From: an uncultured Bacilli bacterium
GTDB lineage: Bacteria > Bacillota_I > Bacilli_A > RFN20 > CAG-288
Direction of reading: 5' to 3'
NCBI GenBank assembly: GCA_944371605.1
Contig: CALVXU010000032.1
Coordinates: 1 to 40,732 of the forward strand
Length of the DNA stretch: 40,732 bases
Made by a program: the position numbers and the translations under genes. This document shows positions 22,719 through 30,921 of the stretch, in pieces. The notes below the pieces were generated by a model. That model saw only the letters and a program-made list of their open reading frames with translations, ran no database searches and was not told the DNA's origin. Each line of letters begins with the position of its first letter. The first letter of the stretch is position 1.

Positions 22719-24233
22719 ATGAAAAAAGTTTCATTAGTAATCTTTAGTTATCTTTCTGTTTTATTGAGTTCATGCACGTTGCGTCAAAGCAGTCTTTCAT
22801 ATCAAGAGATTAAATTATCATCATCATTTATCTACTCTGAATCTGGAAGATTAAGATTTGTTCCTAATAGTGTTGATGACATTTTATTAACTCCATTTAA
22901 TACGGTTATCAATGGTGTTATATATTTACCGGCGAATACTTTGAATTCAGATGAAGTTAAAAGTGTGCAAGAAGAATTCCAGTTTTTACTACAATATTAT
23001 TATGCTTTGACCGATCGCCATCATGAATATTTTCTTGATGGACAAAAGATTAATAATTTAAAAGTCATCAATGATAGTTATGGAACTGGTCAAGAGATTA
23101 AAGTCGATGATTTTTTGTATCAAGCGATAAAATGCAGTTTTGAATTCACCATCAATTCTTCAAGCTTGTTTAATATTTTTATCGGAACATTAAATGATTT
23201 ATACGAAGAAAATATTGAAAAAGCTCAAACTGAAGAACAATCCAGTTTAAATAAAGCTTTGACGTTGGCTAATAATGTCCTTTTTTATGATGATATATCT
23301 CAAGAGGCAGTGTCGATAGTTACTGCTTTGCCTACAACTGAGACAGATTTAAATGATCTTCTGATATTTAATGATGAAAATCAAACTATCAAATTTAATA
23401 GTTTATATAAAGATGGTTTAAAAGTTGACAAGTTATCTATCAGTTTGAGCGGAATGGCCAAAGGGTTAGCTACTGAAGTGTTGTCGGATTATTTTAGTCA
23501 AGAGATACCTAATGCTAATATCTTTATTGATTCCGGTTCTTCTAGTGTGAAAGCTACAGGTGGTAGACCTGATGATAGGCCGTGGAAAATCGCTTATATG
23601 AATCCTTTATATGGTGAGGCCATTGATAAGTCTCAATTTAATAGAGCTGAAGTGGCTTTTGATATAAGAGGAACGTTTACTATGTCAACTTCGGGATACT
23701 ATCAAAATTATTTTTATGTTTATGATGGCGATGATGAATATCATAGAAGAAGCCATATCATCGATCCTCATACCGGTCTTTCTGTCAATTATATTGATCA
23801 AGTCACGGTTTTTTTAGATGACGCTATGTTAGCTGATATGTATACTACTGCTTTGATGAATACTTCTTCCGTGAACGAAGCGTTAGATTTATTCGCGAAA
23901 TTGAACGATATTTATCATCAAGATCAGGCTGAAATAATTCTTTGTGTCAAAGAGAAGGAGGATTTGTTTTATACATATCATATGTCTGACTTAGATAGAT
24001 TGTCAGAGCATCGTTTACCTATAACTAAACTGACAGATGGCAGTGTTTATGATGGTGATTATTCGACTATCTCTTCTTCTTTAATCGATAGTAGTATTTC
24101 AGTTCCTAAAAGAGACTTTAATCTTATATACTATATGTCAAGTGGGATTAAAGATAAATCTTCACTTATCACAGATGAAACAATCGTTTCATCTAATAAA
24201 AAAAGATATGCGATTATTGAGGAGATGGTTTGA
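22719..24233 (+). CDS. apbE: ApbE-family FAD:protein FMN transferase lipoprotein
   Basis: ApbE-type enzymes transfer FMN from FAD to a threonine of exported flavoproteins such as RnfG and RnfD. This 504-residue protein has a lipobox (LLSSC, lipidated C19), and the core motifs SGMAKG (244-249), DSGSSSVKATGG (271-282), PWKI (288-291), STSG (323-326), HIIDPHTG (346-353) and the metal/flavin-contact aspartate D373 in LADMYTTAL. It is longer than the usual 320-350 residues, with an extended middle (about 150-235) and a C-terminal extension (about 400-504). It is the only flavin transferase in the window, and the rnf genes 15 kb away supply its likely targets. It overlaps the HAD gene. Confidence 0.88.
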   Translation: MKKVSLVIFSYLSVLLSSCTLRQSSLSYQEIKLSSSFIYSESGRLRFVPNSVDDILLTPFNTVINGVIYLPANTLNSDEVKSVQEEFQFLLQYYYALTDRHHEYFLDGQKINNLKVINDSYGTGQEIKVDDFLYQAIKCSFEFTINSSSLFNIFIGTLNDLYEENIEKAQTEEQSSLNKALTLANNVLFYDDISQEAVSIVTALPTTETDLNDLLIFNDENQTIKFNSLYKDGLKVDKLSISLSGMAKGLATEVLSDYFSQEIPNANIFIDSGSSSVKATGGRPDDRPWKIAYMNPLYGEAIDKSQFNRAEVAFDIRGTFTMSTSGYYQNYFYVYDGDDEYHRRSHIIDPHTGLSVNYIDQVTVFLDDAMLADMYTTALMNTSSVNEALDLFAKLNDIYHQDQAEIILCVKEKEDLFYTYHMSDLDRLSEHRLPITKLTDGSVYDGDYSTISSSLIDSSISVPKRDFNLIYYMSSGIKDKSSLITDETIVSSNKKRYAIIEEMV

Positions 24234-25129
24234 TGATTAAGCTTATCGCTACAGATTTGGATGGCACTTTGTTCTATCCTAAAGATCGAATTTTCGGTAT
24301 GCCACAAAGCAATGCTACCTTCATCAAAAATTATCTAAAAAAAGGATTACACTTTTTATTCATCTCTGGTAGAAGCACTATGGTAGTTCCTAAATTGCAT
24401 AAAAAGTTTAAAACAGATATTCCATTTTTAGGTTGCAATGGTTCATATCTATTAGAAAATGGAAAACTAAGCCAATGCAATCCGCTTGATAGAAAAGCTC
24501 TTTTTGATTTTTATTGTTGGGCTAAATCATATTACTCAGTATTAATCTTTTTTTTATTTGATGAACATATTCCTCTTTATTTGCACATGGATAAATTGAG
24601 CAAGCCATTACAAAAAAGCTTTGTGCTCGGAAATGATTTATTTTATGGATTTTATCGTGAAAAATTAGTCATAGGTGAGGAATCATTTGTCAAAAAATTG
24701 ACTGAAACCGATAATTACAAGATGATGCTTTCTTTTGGCTTTGGTCAGTCACAAGCTAGCAAAGCACATCAGGTCGCTTATGATTGTCAAGAAAGATTTG
24801 GAAAATACTTCAGTTTTGCAGTTTCAGATTCATCGATTGAAATCACTGCTAAAAATATCAATAAAGGTTATGGGCTTAGAAATTATTGCTTGAGTCATAA
24901 TATTTCTTTTAATGATGTTTTTGTGATCGGCGACTCTGGTAACGACTTGTTTATGTTCCAAGATTTTCCTCATACTTTTAGCATGAATCATGCTCCTGAT
25001 TTTGTTAAGAGCCAAGCAAATCATCATGTTGATAAGGTTTCAGATTTAGAAAAATACATCATCGATCCGAGTTTGACTGAAAAAGATCAAATAAAGTCCA
25101 TCATATTTGATAAAGAATTGGCAAAATAA
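24233..25129 (+). CDS. Cof-type HAD-superfamily phosphatase
   Basis: This 298-residue protein has the HAD motifs: DLDGT with nucleophile D8 and D10, an SGR segment (motif II serine) near residue 42, and GDSGNDLFMF near 234-243 for magnesium binding. The Cof-type cap lies in between (about 80-200). Such enzymes dephosphorylate sugar phosphates, flavin precursors or similar small molecules; the exact substrate is not evident. The ATG at 24233 was chosen: it overlaps the previous stop (TGATG) and GAGGAG lies eight bases upstream, whereas a TTG one codon earlier is less likely. Confidence 0.85.
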   Translation: MIKLIATDLDGTLFYPKDRIFGMPQSNATFIKNYLKKGLHFLFISGRSTMVVPKLHKKFKTDIPFLGCNGSYLLENGKLSQCNPLDRKALFDFYCWAKSYYSVLIFFLFDEHIPLYLHMDKLSKPLQKSFVLGNDLFYGFYREKLVIGEESFVKKLTETDNYKMMLSFGFGQSQASKAHQVAYDCQERFGKYFSFAVSDSSIEITAKNINKGYGLRNYCLSHNISFNDVFVIGDSGNDLFMFQDFPHTFSMNHAPDFVKSQANHHVDKVSDLEKYIIDPSLTEKDQIKSIIFDKELAK

Positions 25130-25147
25130 TAATGATGCTAGTATAAT
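25118..25147 (+). promoter_or_regulatory. Promoter of the unknown gene pair
   Basis: TTGGCA (25118-25123) and TATAAT (25142-25147) are 18 bases apart, about 37 bases before the start at 25184. The -35 element overlaps the end of the HAD gene. Confidence 0.55.
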
Positions 25148-25183
25148 TTATTAGAATGTGCTTATTACAATGAGGTATTCAAA

Positions 25184-26116
25184 ATGAATAAAGAAGAATT
25201 TGGTGTTCTAGAGTTTCTCAATATCGGACGTGTTTTATCGGATTGCTTAGACTATTGCTTGTCTCAAGGCGAAGATGGAAAGTATAGTTTAGAGATTCGA
25301 ACCAATCTTGGCAATCGTCTTAAGCAATTGACACGTGAGAAGAGTAATTTCGATATCAACTGTGATAATAATGGTGATAATGGCAAGCAGTTTAAAGAAG
25401 AAATGGGTTATTTTATCGATGATGTTTTCTCTGATAATGGTCGTATTGTCTCAATAACTCTTGATAAAAAAGTCCATGTCGAACAATCATTAGTCATCGA
25501 GTTATTGACGTCAATCATCAAGCTTCGCGTTTATACTGAATCATTTATAAATGCTGGCCTTAAGCTCTTAAAAGATCGTGATTTGTTAGATGCAGACTTC
25601 GAAAATCTTGTTAAAGCTGATATGTTAAATTATCATTCCAAGGCTAGTAAAGTAGCTAGTATCATGCTTTCTAATAAATTCTTCGAATATCGCAAAAATG
25701 TTCAACAGGTTATTCAAGATTATTCACGAACTCATGGCGGTGCTGATCCGAGAAAAGATCCCGAATTTAAATTAGATGATGATCCTTCTATTAGAATGCT
25801 CAGAAATGAATTTGAAGAAATTTCTAAAGATTTAAATACTGCTATGCATTTCGGTGATGATATTGAAGAATTCAAGTTGGCAAGACAAAAAGTATATGAT
25901 GACTTCTCTTTCTTCTCTGGCAAGAAACGTCCAACTGATGTGAGAGTATTTATTAACATTTTCTGCACATATTTTGATAGACTTATCGCAGTAAGCCAAG
26001 CTGAATTACAGAGATATAGTGCTATAGTCAATTCAGAAACTAAACAGTTTGTCGAAGAATTGAAGAAAGAAGCTGCTGATAAAGACACGACAAAAGAAGA
26101 AACAAAGGAGAACTAA
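25184..26116 (+). CDS. Unknown alpha-helical cytosolic protein
   Basis: This 310-residue protein is not recognised. It is predicted almost wholly alpha-helical, without signal peptide or membrane segment, with an acidic Asn/Asp-rich loop (about 56-66), another acidic loop (about 185-202, containing ADPRKDPEFKLDDDPS) and a lysine/glutamate-rich C-terminal tail (about 290-310). It ends three bases before the small membrane protein at 26120 and shares its promoter and terminator, so the two probably act together, perhaps as a soluble partner docked at the membrane (inference). Confidence 0.75.
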   Translation: MNKEEFGVLEFLNIGRVLSDCLDYCLSQGEDGKYSLEIRTNLGNRLKQLTREKSNFDINCDNNGDNGKQFKEEMGYFIDDVFSDNGRIVSITLDKKVHVEQSLVIELLTSIIKLRVYTESFINAGLKLLKDRDLLDADFENLVKADMLNYHSKASKVASIMLSNKFFEYRKNVQQVIQDYSRTHGGADPRKDPEFKLDDDPSIRMLRNEFEEISKDLNTAMHFGDDIEEFKLARQKVYDDFSFFSGKKRPTDVRVFINIFCTYFDRLIAVSQAELQRYSAIVNSETKQFVEELKKEAADKDTTKEETKEN

Positions 26117-26119
26117 TCG

Positions 26120-26491
26120 ATGGAAAAGAAACAAAAACATATCATCTATAAATCAGAGATAGTTTGGTATTCAATTTTTGGTGCTATCTGGTTATTAGGA
26201 TTGATTTTAGGTATTTTAGGCATCTGCGCTTTCAATATCGGAAAGCTTTCTACTAATCCTTTGTATCAAGCCCAAAAAGATTTAGCTACTTTCTTTGGTG
26301 TTGATGGCATTGTTGATTTCCGTTTAGTCGGAACGATAATCATGTTAGTAGCAATGGTCTTCTTGTTGATTGTCATCTATGTCTACTCGACTAAAGTTAA
26401 CGAAAAGATTGCTGCTGAAAGAAGAGCCGAAGAAAGAAGAAGAATCTTATTCGGAGAATTATCTGAGGAAAAAACTAGCGAAAAGAAATAA
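26120..26491 (+). CDS. Unknown small membrane protein
   Basis: This 123-residue protein has two membrane helices (about 14-38 and 69-91) joined by an outside loop, and a strongly basic then acidic cytosolic C-terminal helix (about 94-123, AAERRAEERRR). No family is recognised. The ribosome binding site is AAAGGAG. It forms a two-gene unit with the helical protein upstream, and a terminator follows at once. Confidence 0.72.
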   Translation: MEKKQKHIIYKSEIVWYSIFGAIWLLGLILGILGICAFNIGKLSTNPLYQAQKDLATFFGVDGIVDFRLVGTIIMLVAMVFLLIVIYVYSTKVNEKIAAERRAEERRRILFGELSEEKTSEKK

Positions 26492-26499
26492 TAAAAATA

Positions 26500-26525
26500 G
26501 GGTTAGCAAAAAGCTAACCTTTTTT
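26500..26525 (+). terminator. Terminator of the unknown gene pair
   Basis: GGTTAGC (26501-26507) and GCTAACC (26513-26519) with an AAAAA loop, followed by six T. Confidence 0.85.
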
Positions 26526-26531
26526 ATTTAT

Positions 26532-26563
26532 AAAAAAAGCCTAATTTCGTGAGAGAATTAGGC
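26532..26563 (-). terminator. Terminator of the small basic peptide gene
   Basis: On the minus strand GCCTAATT and AATTAGGC (26556-26563 and 26539-26546) form an 8-base-pair stem followed by seven T (26532-26538). It lies 36 bases after the stop codon of the small gene. Confidence 0.8.
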
Positions 26564-26598
26564 GAACTAAATAATAAACAAAAATAAAAAGAAAAAAA

Positions 26599-26703
26599 TT
26601 AGGCAGCTTTTTTAGCTTTTTTCTTTGCTTTTGCTAAACGAGCTTCTCTTCTTTCTTTCCATTGTTGAGCAAAGTTTCTTGCTTCAAATCTCTTTTTTCC
26701 CAT
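26599..26703 (-). CDS. Small, highly basic 34-residue protein
   Basis: This gene is below the usual length limit but complete. It encodes 34 residues (begins MGKKRFEARNFAQQW, ends KKAKKAA) with nine lysines, five arginines and three glutamates, a net charge near +11. A ribosome binding site (GAGGTG) lies six bases upstream, a promoter at 26737-26764 and its own terminator at 26532-26563. The first half could be an amphipathic helix and the tail is a Lys/Ala repeat like those of DNA- or RNA-binding proteins. It might bind ribosomes or nucleic acid; the function is unknown and I recognise no family. Confidence 0.75.
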   Translation of the reverse strand: MGKKRFEARNFAQQWKERREARLAKAKKKAKKAA

Positions 26704-26736
26704 AATGACACCTCACAAATTAAATATGCATAGAAA

Positions 26737-26764
26737 ATTATACAAAAAAGAAGTGTTTTTGCAA
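26737..26764 (-). promoter_or_regulatory. Promoter of the small basic peptide gene
   Basis: On the minus strand TTGCAA (26759-26764) and TATAAT (26737-26742) are 16 bases apart. The -35 element begins four bases after the stop codon of the 88-residue gene, so the peptide has its own promoter. Confidence 0.65.
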
Positions 26765-26767
26765 GAA

Positions 26768-27034
26768 TTATTGGCGGAAACTATAATACTCTTCATCCTT
26801 TTTAGGATCGACTTCCTCTTCTATTTCATCATTGATGAGCAGAAAATGTGTTTGTGAAAACAAATCTAAAAATTCATATTGTGAAAGAACATAACTTTCA
26901 TTTTCTGAACTGACATAAATTTTATCATTTAAAAATCTAAAGTTTCTTTCAATAGGATTATCATCAGATTTAAATTTAAATCCACTTTTAAGTAATTTCA
27001 AAGCTTCTTTACAACTATATTTACTATTTATCAT
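26768..27034 (-). CDS. Unknown 88-residue protein
   Basis: This small protein has no recognised family. It has no membrane segment, a short N-terminal helix (CKEALKLLKSG), a beta-rich middle and an acidic tail (DEIEEEVDPKKDEE, about 69-82). No clear ribosome binding site precedes the ATG, but a near-consensus promoter lies 27-55 bases upstream and the composition looks coding. It is divergent from the MazG-like gene. Confidence 0.6.
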   Translation of the reverse strand: MINSKYSCKEALKLLKSGFKFKSDDNPIERNFRFLNDKIYVSSENESYVLSQYEFLDLFSQTHFLLINDEIEEEVDPKKDEEYYSFRQ

Positions 27035-27060
27035 AAGATTTTGTTAACCAATCCATTAGA

Positions 27061-27089
27061 ATTATAATAAGTTGATTTGATAATTTCAA
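27061..27089 (-). promoter_or_regulatory. Promoter of the 88-residue protein
   Basis: On the minus strand TTGAAA (27084-27089) and TATAAT (27061-27066) are 17 bases apart, close to consensus. Confidence 0.65.
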
Positions 27090-27105
27090 AATTAGTGTTT
27101 TGTTT

Positions 27106-27111
27106 TATAAT
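27106..27111 (+). promoter_or_regulatory. -10 box of the MazG-like gene
   Basis: TATAAT lies 40 bases before the start at 27152. The promoter region overlaps the divergent promoter of the 88-residue gene, so the two may compete. Confidence 0.45.
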
Positions 27112-27151
27112 TATGTCTTAAGCAGATAAAATATTAAAGAGGTACATGGTC

Positions 27152-27487
27152 ATGGATAAAATTTCATTTGTTGAATATCAAAAACAAGCTAATAGTTTGA
27201 TTTCAGAAGCTGGCAAAAAAGATATGATTTTAAATGGTGTGATGGGTTTAGCAGGCGAAGCTGGGGAATGTGTTGATCTAGTAAAAAAAGAACGTTTTCA
27301 AGGGCATGAATTAAATAGAGATAAGCTGATTGAAGAATTAGGTGATGTTCTGTGGTATATTGCAGAAACTGCATCTGGATTAAACGTCTCTTTAGATGAA
27401 ATCGCTGAAAAGAATCTTGATAAATTGCATAAACGCTATCATGGTGATAAATTCAATGCATTTGATTCGATCAATCGTAAAGAATAA
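27152..27487 (+). CDS. MazG-like nucleotide pyrophosphohydrolase
   Basis: This 111-residue protein is a single MazG-type all-helical domain that removes pyrophosphate from nucleoside triphosphates, a housecleaning role. The magnesium-binding residues are in GLAGEAGECVD and EELGDVLWY, the usual ExxE and ExxD pair. The start at 27152 was preferred to an ATG at 27146 because AGAGG lies nine bases from the former but only three from the latter. It converges with coaX. Confidence 0.87.
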   Translation: MDKISFVEYQKQANSLISEAGKKDMILNGVMGLAGEAGECVDLVKKERFQGHELNRDKLIEELGDVLWYIAETASGLNVSLDEIAEKNLDKLHKRYHGDKFNAFDSINRKE

Positions 27488-27496
27488 CTATTTTAA

Positions 27497-28279
27497 CTAA
27501 GATATCTTTTCATAATCGTCAAATTCAAAGGCTCTAGCAAGTCCTTTTATCGTTAAATTTTTGTCATAGATAAAATCATTGAAATTTAGAGCTTTGAGGT
27601 GACTTTTGATCAAATCCGAACCTCCACCTGTCAAATATACAGTTGATTGTTCTGAATTATAATTTCTATTGATCAGTTCAATGATGCTGACGATAGCACC
27701 AGTTGTCCCAAAAATTGCTCCTGATGATAAACATTCTTCTGTATCTAGAGATAACAGTTTGGGATGGGACTGAACAATACCTTTACCTTTTATGTCAGTA
27801 TCAGCATAAATAGCTTTTAAAAGAGAATAGGGACCAGGTAAGATACTTGCACCTAAAAAGATATTCTTTTCGTTGACCACTAGTATTTTAGTCGCAGTTC
27901 CTATGTCGACTATAATACGAAATATATCATTTTTAGTAGCTATCAGATCACAGAATAAATCTTGTCCTAAAATGTTAATGTTAGAGATCTCATATTTATA
28001 TTTGTTAACAAATGTTTTCATCTTGGCTTGAGTTAACTGCTTGCTGAAAATCTGTCTTTTTGATAAGGAAACAGATAGATTTTTTAATCCCTTTTTGTTC
28101 ACTGATGAGATGTAAGCATCAATATTTTCTTTATTTTCATTTTCTAACAGATGGTCTAATTCCTTATCAAGAATCGAACCAGTTTTAGCTCTTGTTCTAA
28201 TCGTTTTCGAAAAATCGGTTAAAACAAAATCTGTGTAGGAATTGCCGATGTCGCAAAATAAATATTTTTTTGTAGTCAT
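27497..28279 (-). CDS. coaX: Type III pantothenate kinase
   Basis: CoaX phosphorylates pantothenate in the first step of coenzyme A synthesis. This 260-residue protein shows the ASKHA-fold motifs: DIGNSYTDF for phosphate binding near the N-terminus, GQDLFCDLIA, VDIGTATKI, FLGASILPG and YLTGGGSDLI. The ATG at 28279 was chosen because the family starts just before DIGN; a TTG at 28318 would add 13 unneeded residues. No good ribosome binding site is visible. It follows comEC with a gap of 49 bases on the same strand and may be co-transcribed. Confidence 0.9.
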   Translation of the reverse strand: MTTKKYLFCDIGNSYTDFVLTDFSKTIRTRAKTGSILDKELDHLLENENKENIDAYISSVNKKGLKNLSVSLSKRQIFSKQLTQAKMKTFVNKYKYEISNINILGQDLFCDLIATKNDIFRIIVDIGTATKILVVNEKNIFLGASILPGPYSLLKAIYADTDIKGKGIVQSHPKLLSLDTEECLSSGAIFGTTGAIVSIIELINRNYNSEQSTVYLTGGGSDLIKSHLKALNFNDFIYDKNLTIKGLARAFEFDDYEKIS

Positions 28280-28328
28280 GTGCTTATTATAAGTTTTGAT
28301 TTGGTCAAAAACAATCAAAGCTAAGCGG

Positions 28329-30320
28329 CTAGAATTTAACGCTGATAGTTCCTTCCAAATCTGTTCTCCGATAAGGTATATTTAGTCTATTTAAAGTATC
28401 TAATGTTTCTAGACTAGGATGATTATAAATATTATTGTATCCGCAAGAGATGATTGCTAGCTCAGGAGTGATCGCCTTTAGAAATTTAAAACTGCTAGAA
28501 GTATTTGATCCGTGATGACCAAGCTTGATTATATCGATATCTATGTTTATATGTTCGATGATTTGATTTTCGATTTCTTTTGGTGCATCTCCCATGATTA
28601 AAAGTTTAGTATCATCTAATTCAAGGTAATATACACCGCTAGTTTCATTTGGATCTTTACCATCAGAATAGATATTAAGATTTTTAATATTGATATCGCC
28701 GATAGTTATTTCTTCATTCGGCTGCTTTATAAAGTCTTCCGGATAATAAACTGCGCCAACTTGAAAATTGTTCTTTAGTTCATCTAACGCACCATAATGA
28801 TCATAGTCTAAGTGAGTTATGATAACTGCGTCTAACATCGTGATTTTTTTTGAATTAAAATAAGGGATTAAACATTCATTTGCTAAATCGATATTGATAT
28901 TTCCGCCTGTATCAACAAGAATATCCGTCTTGTTATATCTTATTAAAGTTGCATCTCCTTGCCCGACATCGATAAAATCGATTTCTTTATGTGGTATAAA
29001 GTCCGGAATGAATATAAGTGTTGTTGATATTATCGCACTGAAGGCGAGCGATTTGGCCGCTTTTAAATATCTATATGTTCTTAAAACAAAGAACAGAATT
29101 ATCGGCATATACATCATTAACGCTAAAAAAATAGAAACACTACCATTGAGCAAATATGGTGAATTTGTACAGACCATGTCGATGATGGATAAATAAAAAT
29201 TTACTAGTGGATTTAATAGATAACCTATTTGTGGAATGAATAATAAAGGAAGAGATAGTAAAAAGATTAAATGGCTAAATGGCAATAATATTATTTGAGA
29301 TAGAGGACTAAGAACATAAAATCTAGGACTGTTAAGAATTCTGATTGGAAAATAAAAGCATAGTATTAAAAGAAAGAAGCTTGAGCGCTTGTTTCTAAAT
29401 CTTGGTTGAATAATACGTAAAAAGAATAGAAATGGAAAAGAGTAATAGAAAGAAGATGATGTCAAACTGTATGGCTCAATAATAAGCATGAGGAGACAAA
29501 CTAATGATAAAAGTTCTAATGAACTCAGTCTACTTCCTGTTTTTTTATTCAATAAAGTTATTGCTTTCAATAAAAAGATACGTCGGATAGCATATTTGAA
29601 TGAAGATAAGAATAAAAAGATAAATAGTACTAATAATTCTAAATATTCATAACTTTTTTTAAGTTTTTTGGAGAACAACTTTTTTAAAATATTGAGAAAA
29701 AATGACAGGTGAAATCCAGTCACTGCAAATGCACTTGTCAATCCCAAAGCCTGTAATGAACCCTGTTCTTTTAAATCATATAAACTATTTGAAAATAAAA
29801 GAGAATCAATGACTAGCTCAGCTGACTCATTCAAGTGTAAAAATGAATATGATTTTAAGAAGCTCAAGTTATAGTGACTATCAAAAATAAACTCATATTC
29901 TTTCGCTTTTAGTTCATAGAATACGCCTTGTGTATGCAAATATGAGGAAAAATCAAAACCGGATTCATAGTGACTGAATAAAGCTTGTTCAGCTTTTCCA
30001 GTGATTTTAACGATAGAAAACAAAGGGATTTGACCATCATCATAGATGAGATATTTCCCATCAATCGTCGATAAAAAAATATAATTTTCTTTTCTTGTTA
30101 CGCATAATCCGATCAGCTCTTTATCGCCAAAAGAGCCATGTGGTAAATACATCATACCGATTCCTACACTTAAAGATATCAAGGAGGCGATAATAAACTT
30201 TTTCTCTTTTTTTCTTTTGATTAAATATAAAATTAAAGGAATGTATAAAGCTAATAGAAAAAATGAATATGTTTTTGCAAGTATGGCTAAGATGAAGCTT
30301 ATTAAGATGCAAAAAATCAT
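28329..30320 (-). CDS. comEC: ComEC/Rec2 DNA-uptake channel
   Basis: ComEC forms the membrane channel for DNA uptake and may degrade the non-transported strand. This 663-residue protein has two N-terminal helices, an OB-like extracellular domain (about 65-160), the multi-helix competence domain (about 170-430), and a C-terminal metallo-beta-lactamase-like nuclease domain (about 440-663) with IDVGQGDATLIRY, HLDYDHYGAL and LGHHGSNTSS. The metal site is THLDYDH, where the first canonical histidine of HxHxDH is replaced by Leu-Asp (common in ComEC). It abuts comEA. Only these two competence genes are seen in the window. Confidence 0.92.
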   Translation of the reverse strand: MIFCILISFILAILAKTYSFFLLALYIPLILYLIKRKKEKKFIIASLISLSVGIGMMYLPHGSFGDKELIGLCVTRKENYIFLSTIDGKYLIYDDGQIPLFSIVKITGKAEQALFSHYESGFDFSSYLHTQGVFYELKAKEYEFIFDSHYNLSFLKSYSFLHLNESAELVIDSLLFSNSLYDLKEQGSLQALGLTSAFAVTGFHLSFFLNILKKLFSKKLKKSYEYLELLVLFIFLFLSSFKYAIRRIFLLKAITLLNKKTGSRLSSLELLSLVCLLMLIIEPYSLTSSSFYYSFPFLFFLRIIQPRFRNKRSSFFLLILCFYFPIRILNSPRFYVLSPLSQIILLPFSHLIFLLSLPLLFIPQIGYLLNPLVNFYLSIIDMVCTNSPYLLNGSVSIFLALMMYMPIILFFVLRTYRYLKAAKSLAFSAIISTTLIFIPDFIPHKEIDFIDVGQGDATLIRYNKTDILVDTGGNINIDLANECLIPYFNSKKITMLDAVIITHLDYDHYGALDELKNNFQVGAVYYPEDFIKQPNEEITIGDINIKNLNIYSDGKDPNETSGVYYLELDDTKLLIMGDAPKEIENQIIEHINIDIDIIKLGHHGSNTSSSFKFLKAITPELAIISCGYNNIYNHPSLETLDTLNRLNIPYRRTDLEGTISVKF

Positions 30321-30859
30321 TAAGAAATTGTGATTTTATTTTTAACTTTGTTAAAAGTAGCTTCGCCGATTCCCTTAACTTTTAAAATATCTTCTATCGC
30401 TTGAAATGCCCCATTTTCGTTACGATAAGTGATGATATTGCTCGCTTGAGAAGAATTGAAACCAACTTCTTGTAATTCTTCTTCTGAAGCGTTGTTGATG
30501 TTGATTTTTTCGATTTCAGTATCAACACATATCTCTGGCATTTCACTGATAGGTGCGATATAGAAAGATGTGTAAGTTCCGATAAGAATCGATGAATTAT
30601 AGGCGTTAGGATCAGCTTTTGTGGTCACACCACCTGCCATAGTGATCAAATCACCTAAGGTTTCACTAGGATAGATTGAGTATTCGCCTGGATGGTTGAT
30701 TTCACCGCTGATTTCCACTTTCACTTTATCTCCGTCTTCTTCGACTTCATGAGTTGGATTATCGGCAGCAGTATTGTTTTTATTCATGTTGCCAACGAAA
30801 GTGAATGCTACTAAAGAGACGACAGTGATGACTAAACCGATGATAATAGTTTTAAACAT
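30320..30859 (-). CDS. comEA: ComEA DNA-binding competence protein
   Basis: ComEA binds incoming double-stranded DNA at the outer face of the membrane and hands it to ComEC. This 179-residue protein has an N-terminal membrane helix (about 4-23), a SLBB domain (about 48-105, VEISGEINHPGEYSI and LITMAGG) and a C-terminal pair of helix-hairpin-helix motifs (about 117-179, ININNASEEELQEVG and LKVKGIGEATFNKVK). Its ribosome binding site GAAGGAGG lies within the 3' arm of the terminator hairpin that follows greA. It shares one base with comEC. Confidence 0.93.
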   Translation of the reverse strand: MFKTIIIGLVITVVSLVAFTFVGNMNKNNTAADNPTHEVEEDGDKVKVEISGEINHPGEYSIYPSETLGDLITMAGGVTTKADPNAYNSSILIGTYTSFYIAPISEMPEICVDTEIEKININNASEEELQEVGFNSSQASNIITYRNENGAFQAIEDILKVKGIGEATFNKVKNKITIS

Positions 30860-30861
30860 AT

Positions 30862-30902
30862 AAAAAAGCCTCCTTCAACTATCATTAGTATGAAAGAAGG
30901 CT
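30862..30902 (-). terminator. Terminator after greA that contains the comEA ribosome binding site
   Basis: On the minus strand AGCCTTCTTTCA (30902-30891) pairs with TGAAGGAGGCT (30877-30867), one mismatch and one bulge, followed by six T (30867-30862). The 3' arm includes AAGGAGG and the T-run ends three bases before the comEA start, so folding would both stop transcription and hide the ribosome binding site. Confidence 0.75.
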
Positions 30903-30921
30903 TTTGTCTAAAAAAATAAAA

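Noticed and set aside
28280..28318. TTG start of coaX at 28318
   Set aside because: It adds 13 residues not expected before the DIGN motif; the ATG at 28279 fits the family.
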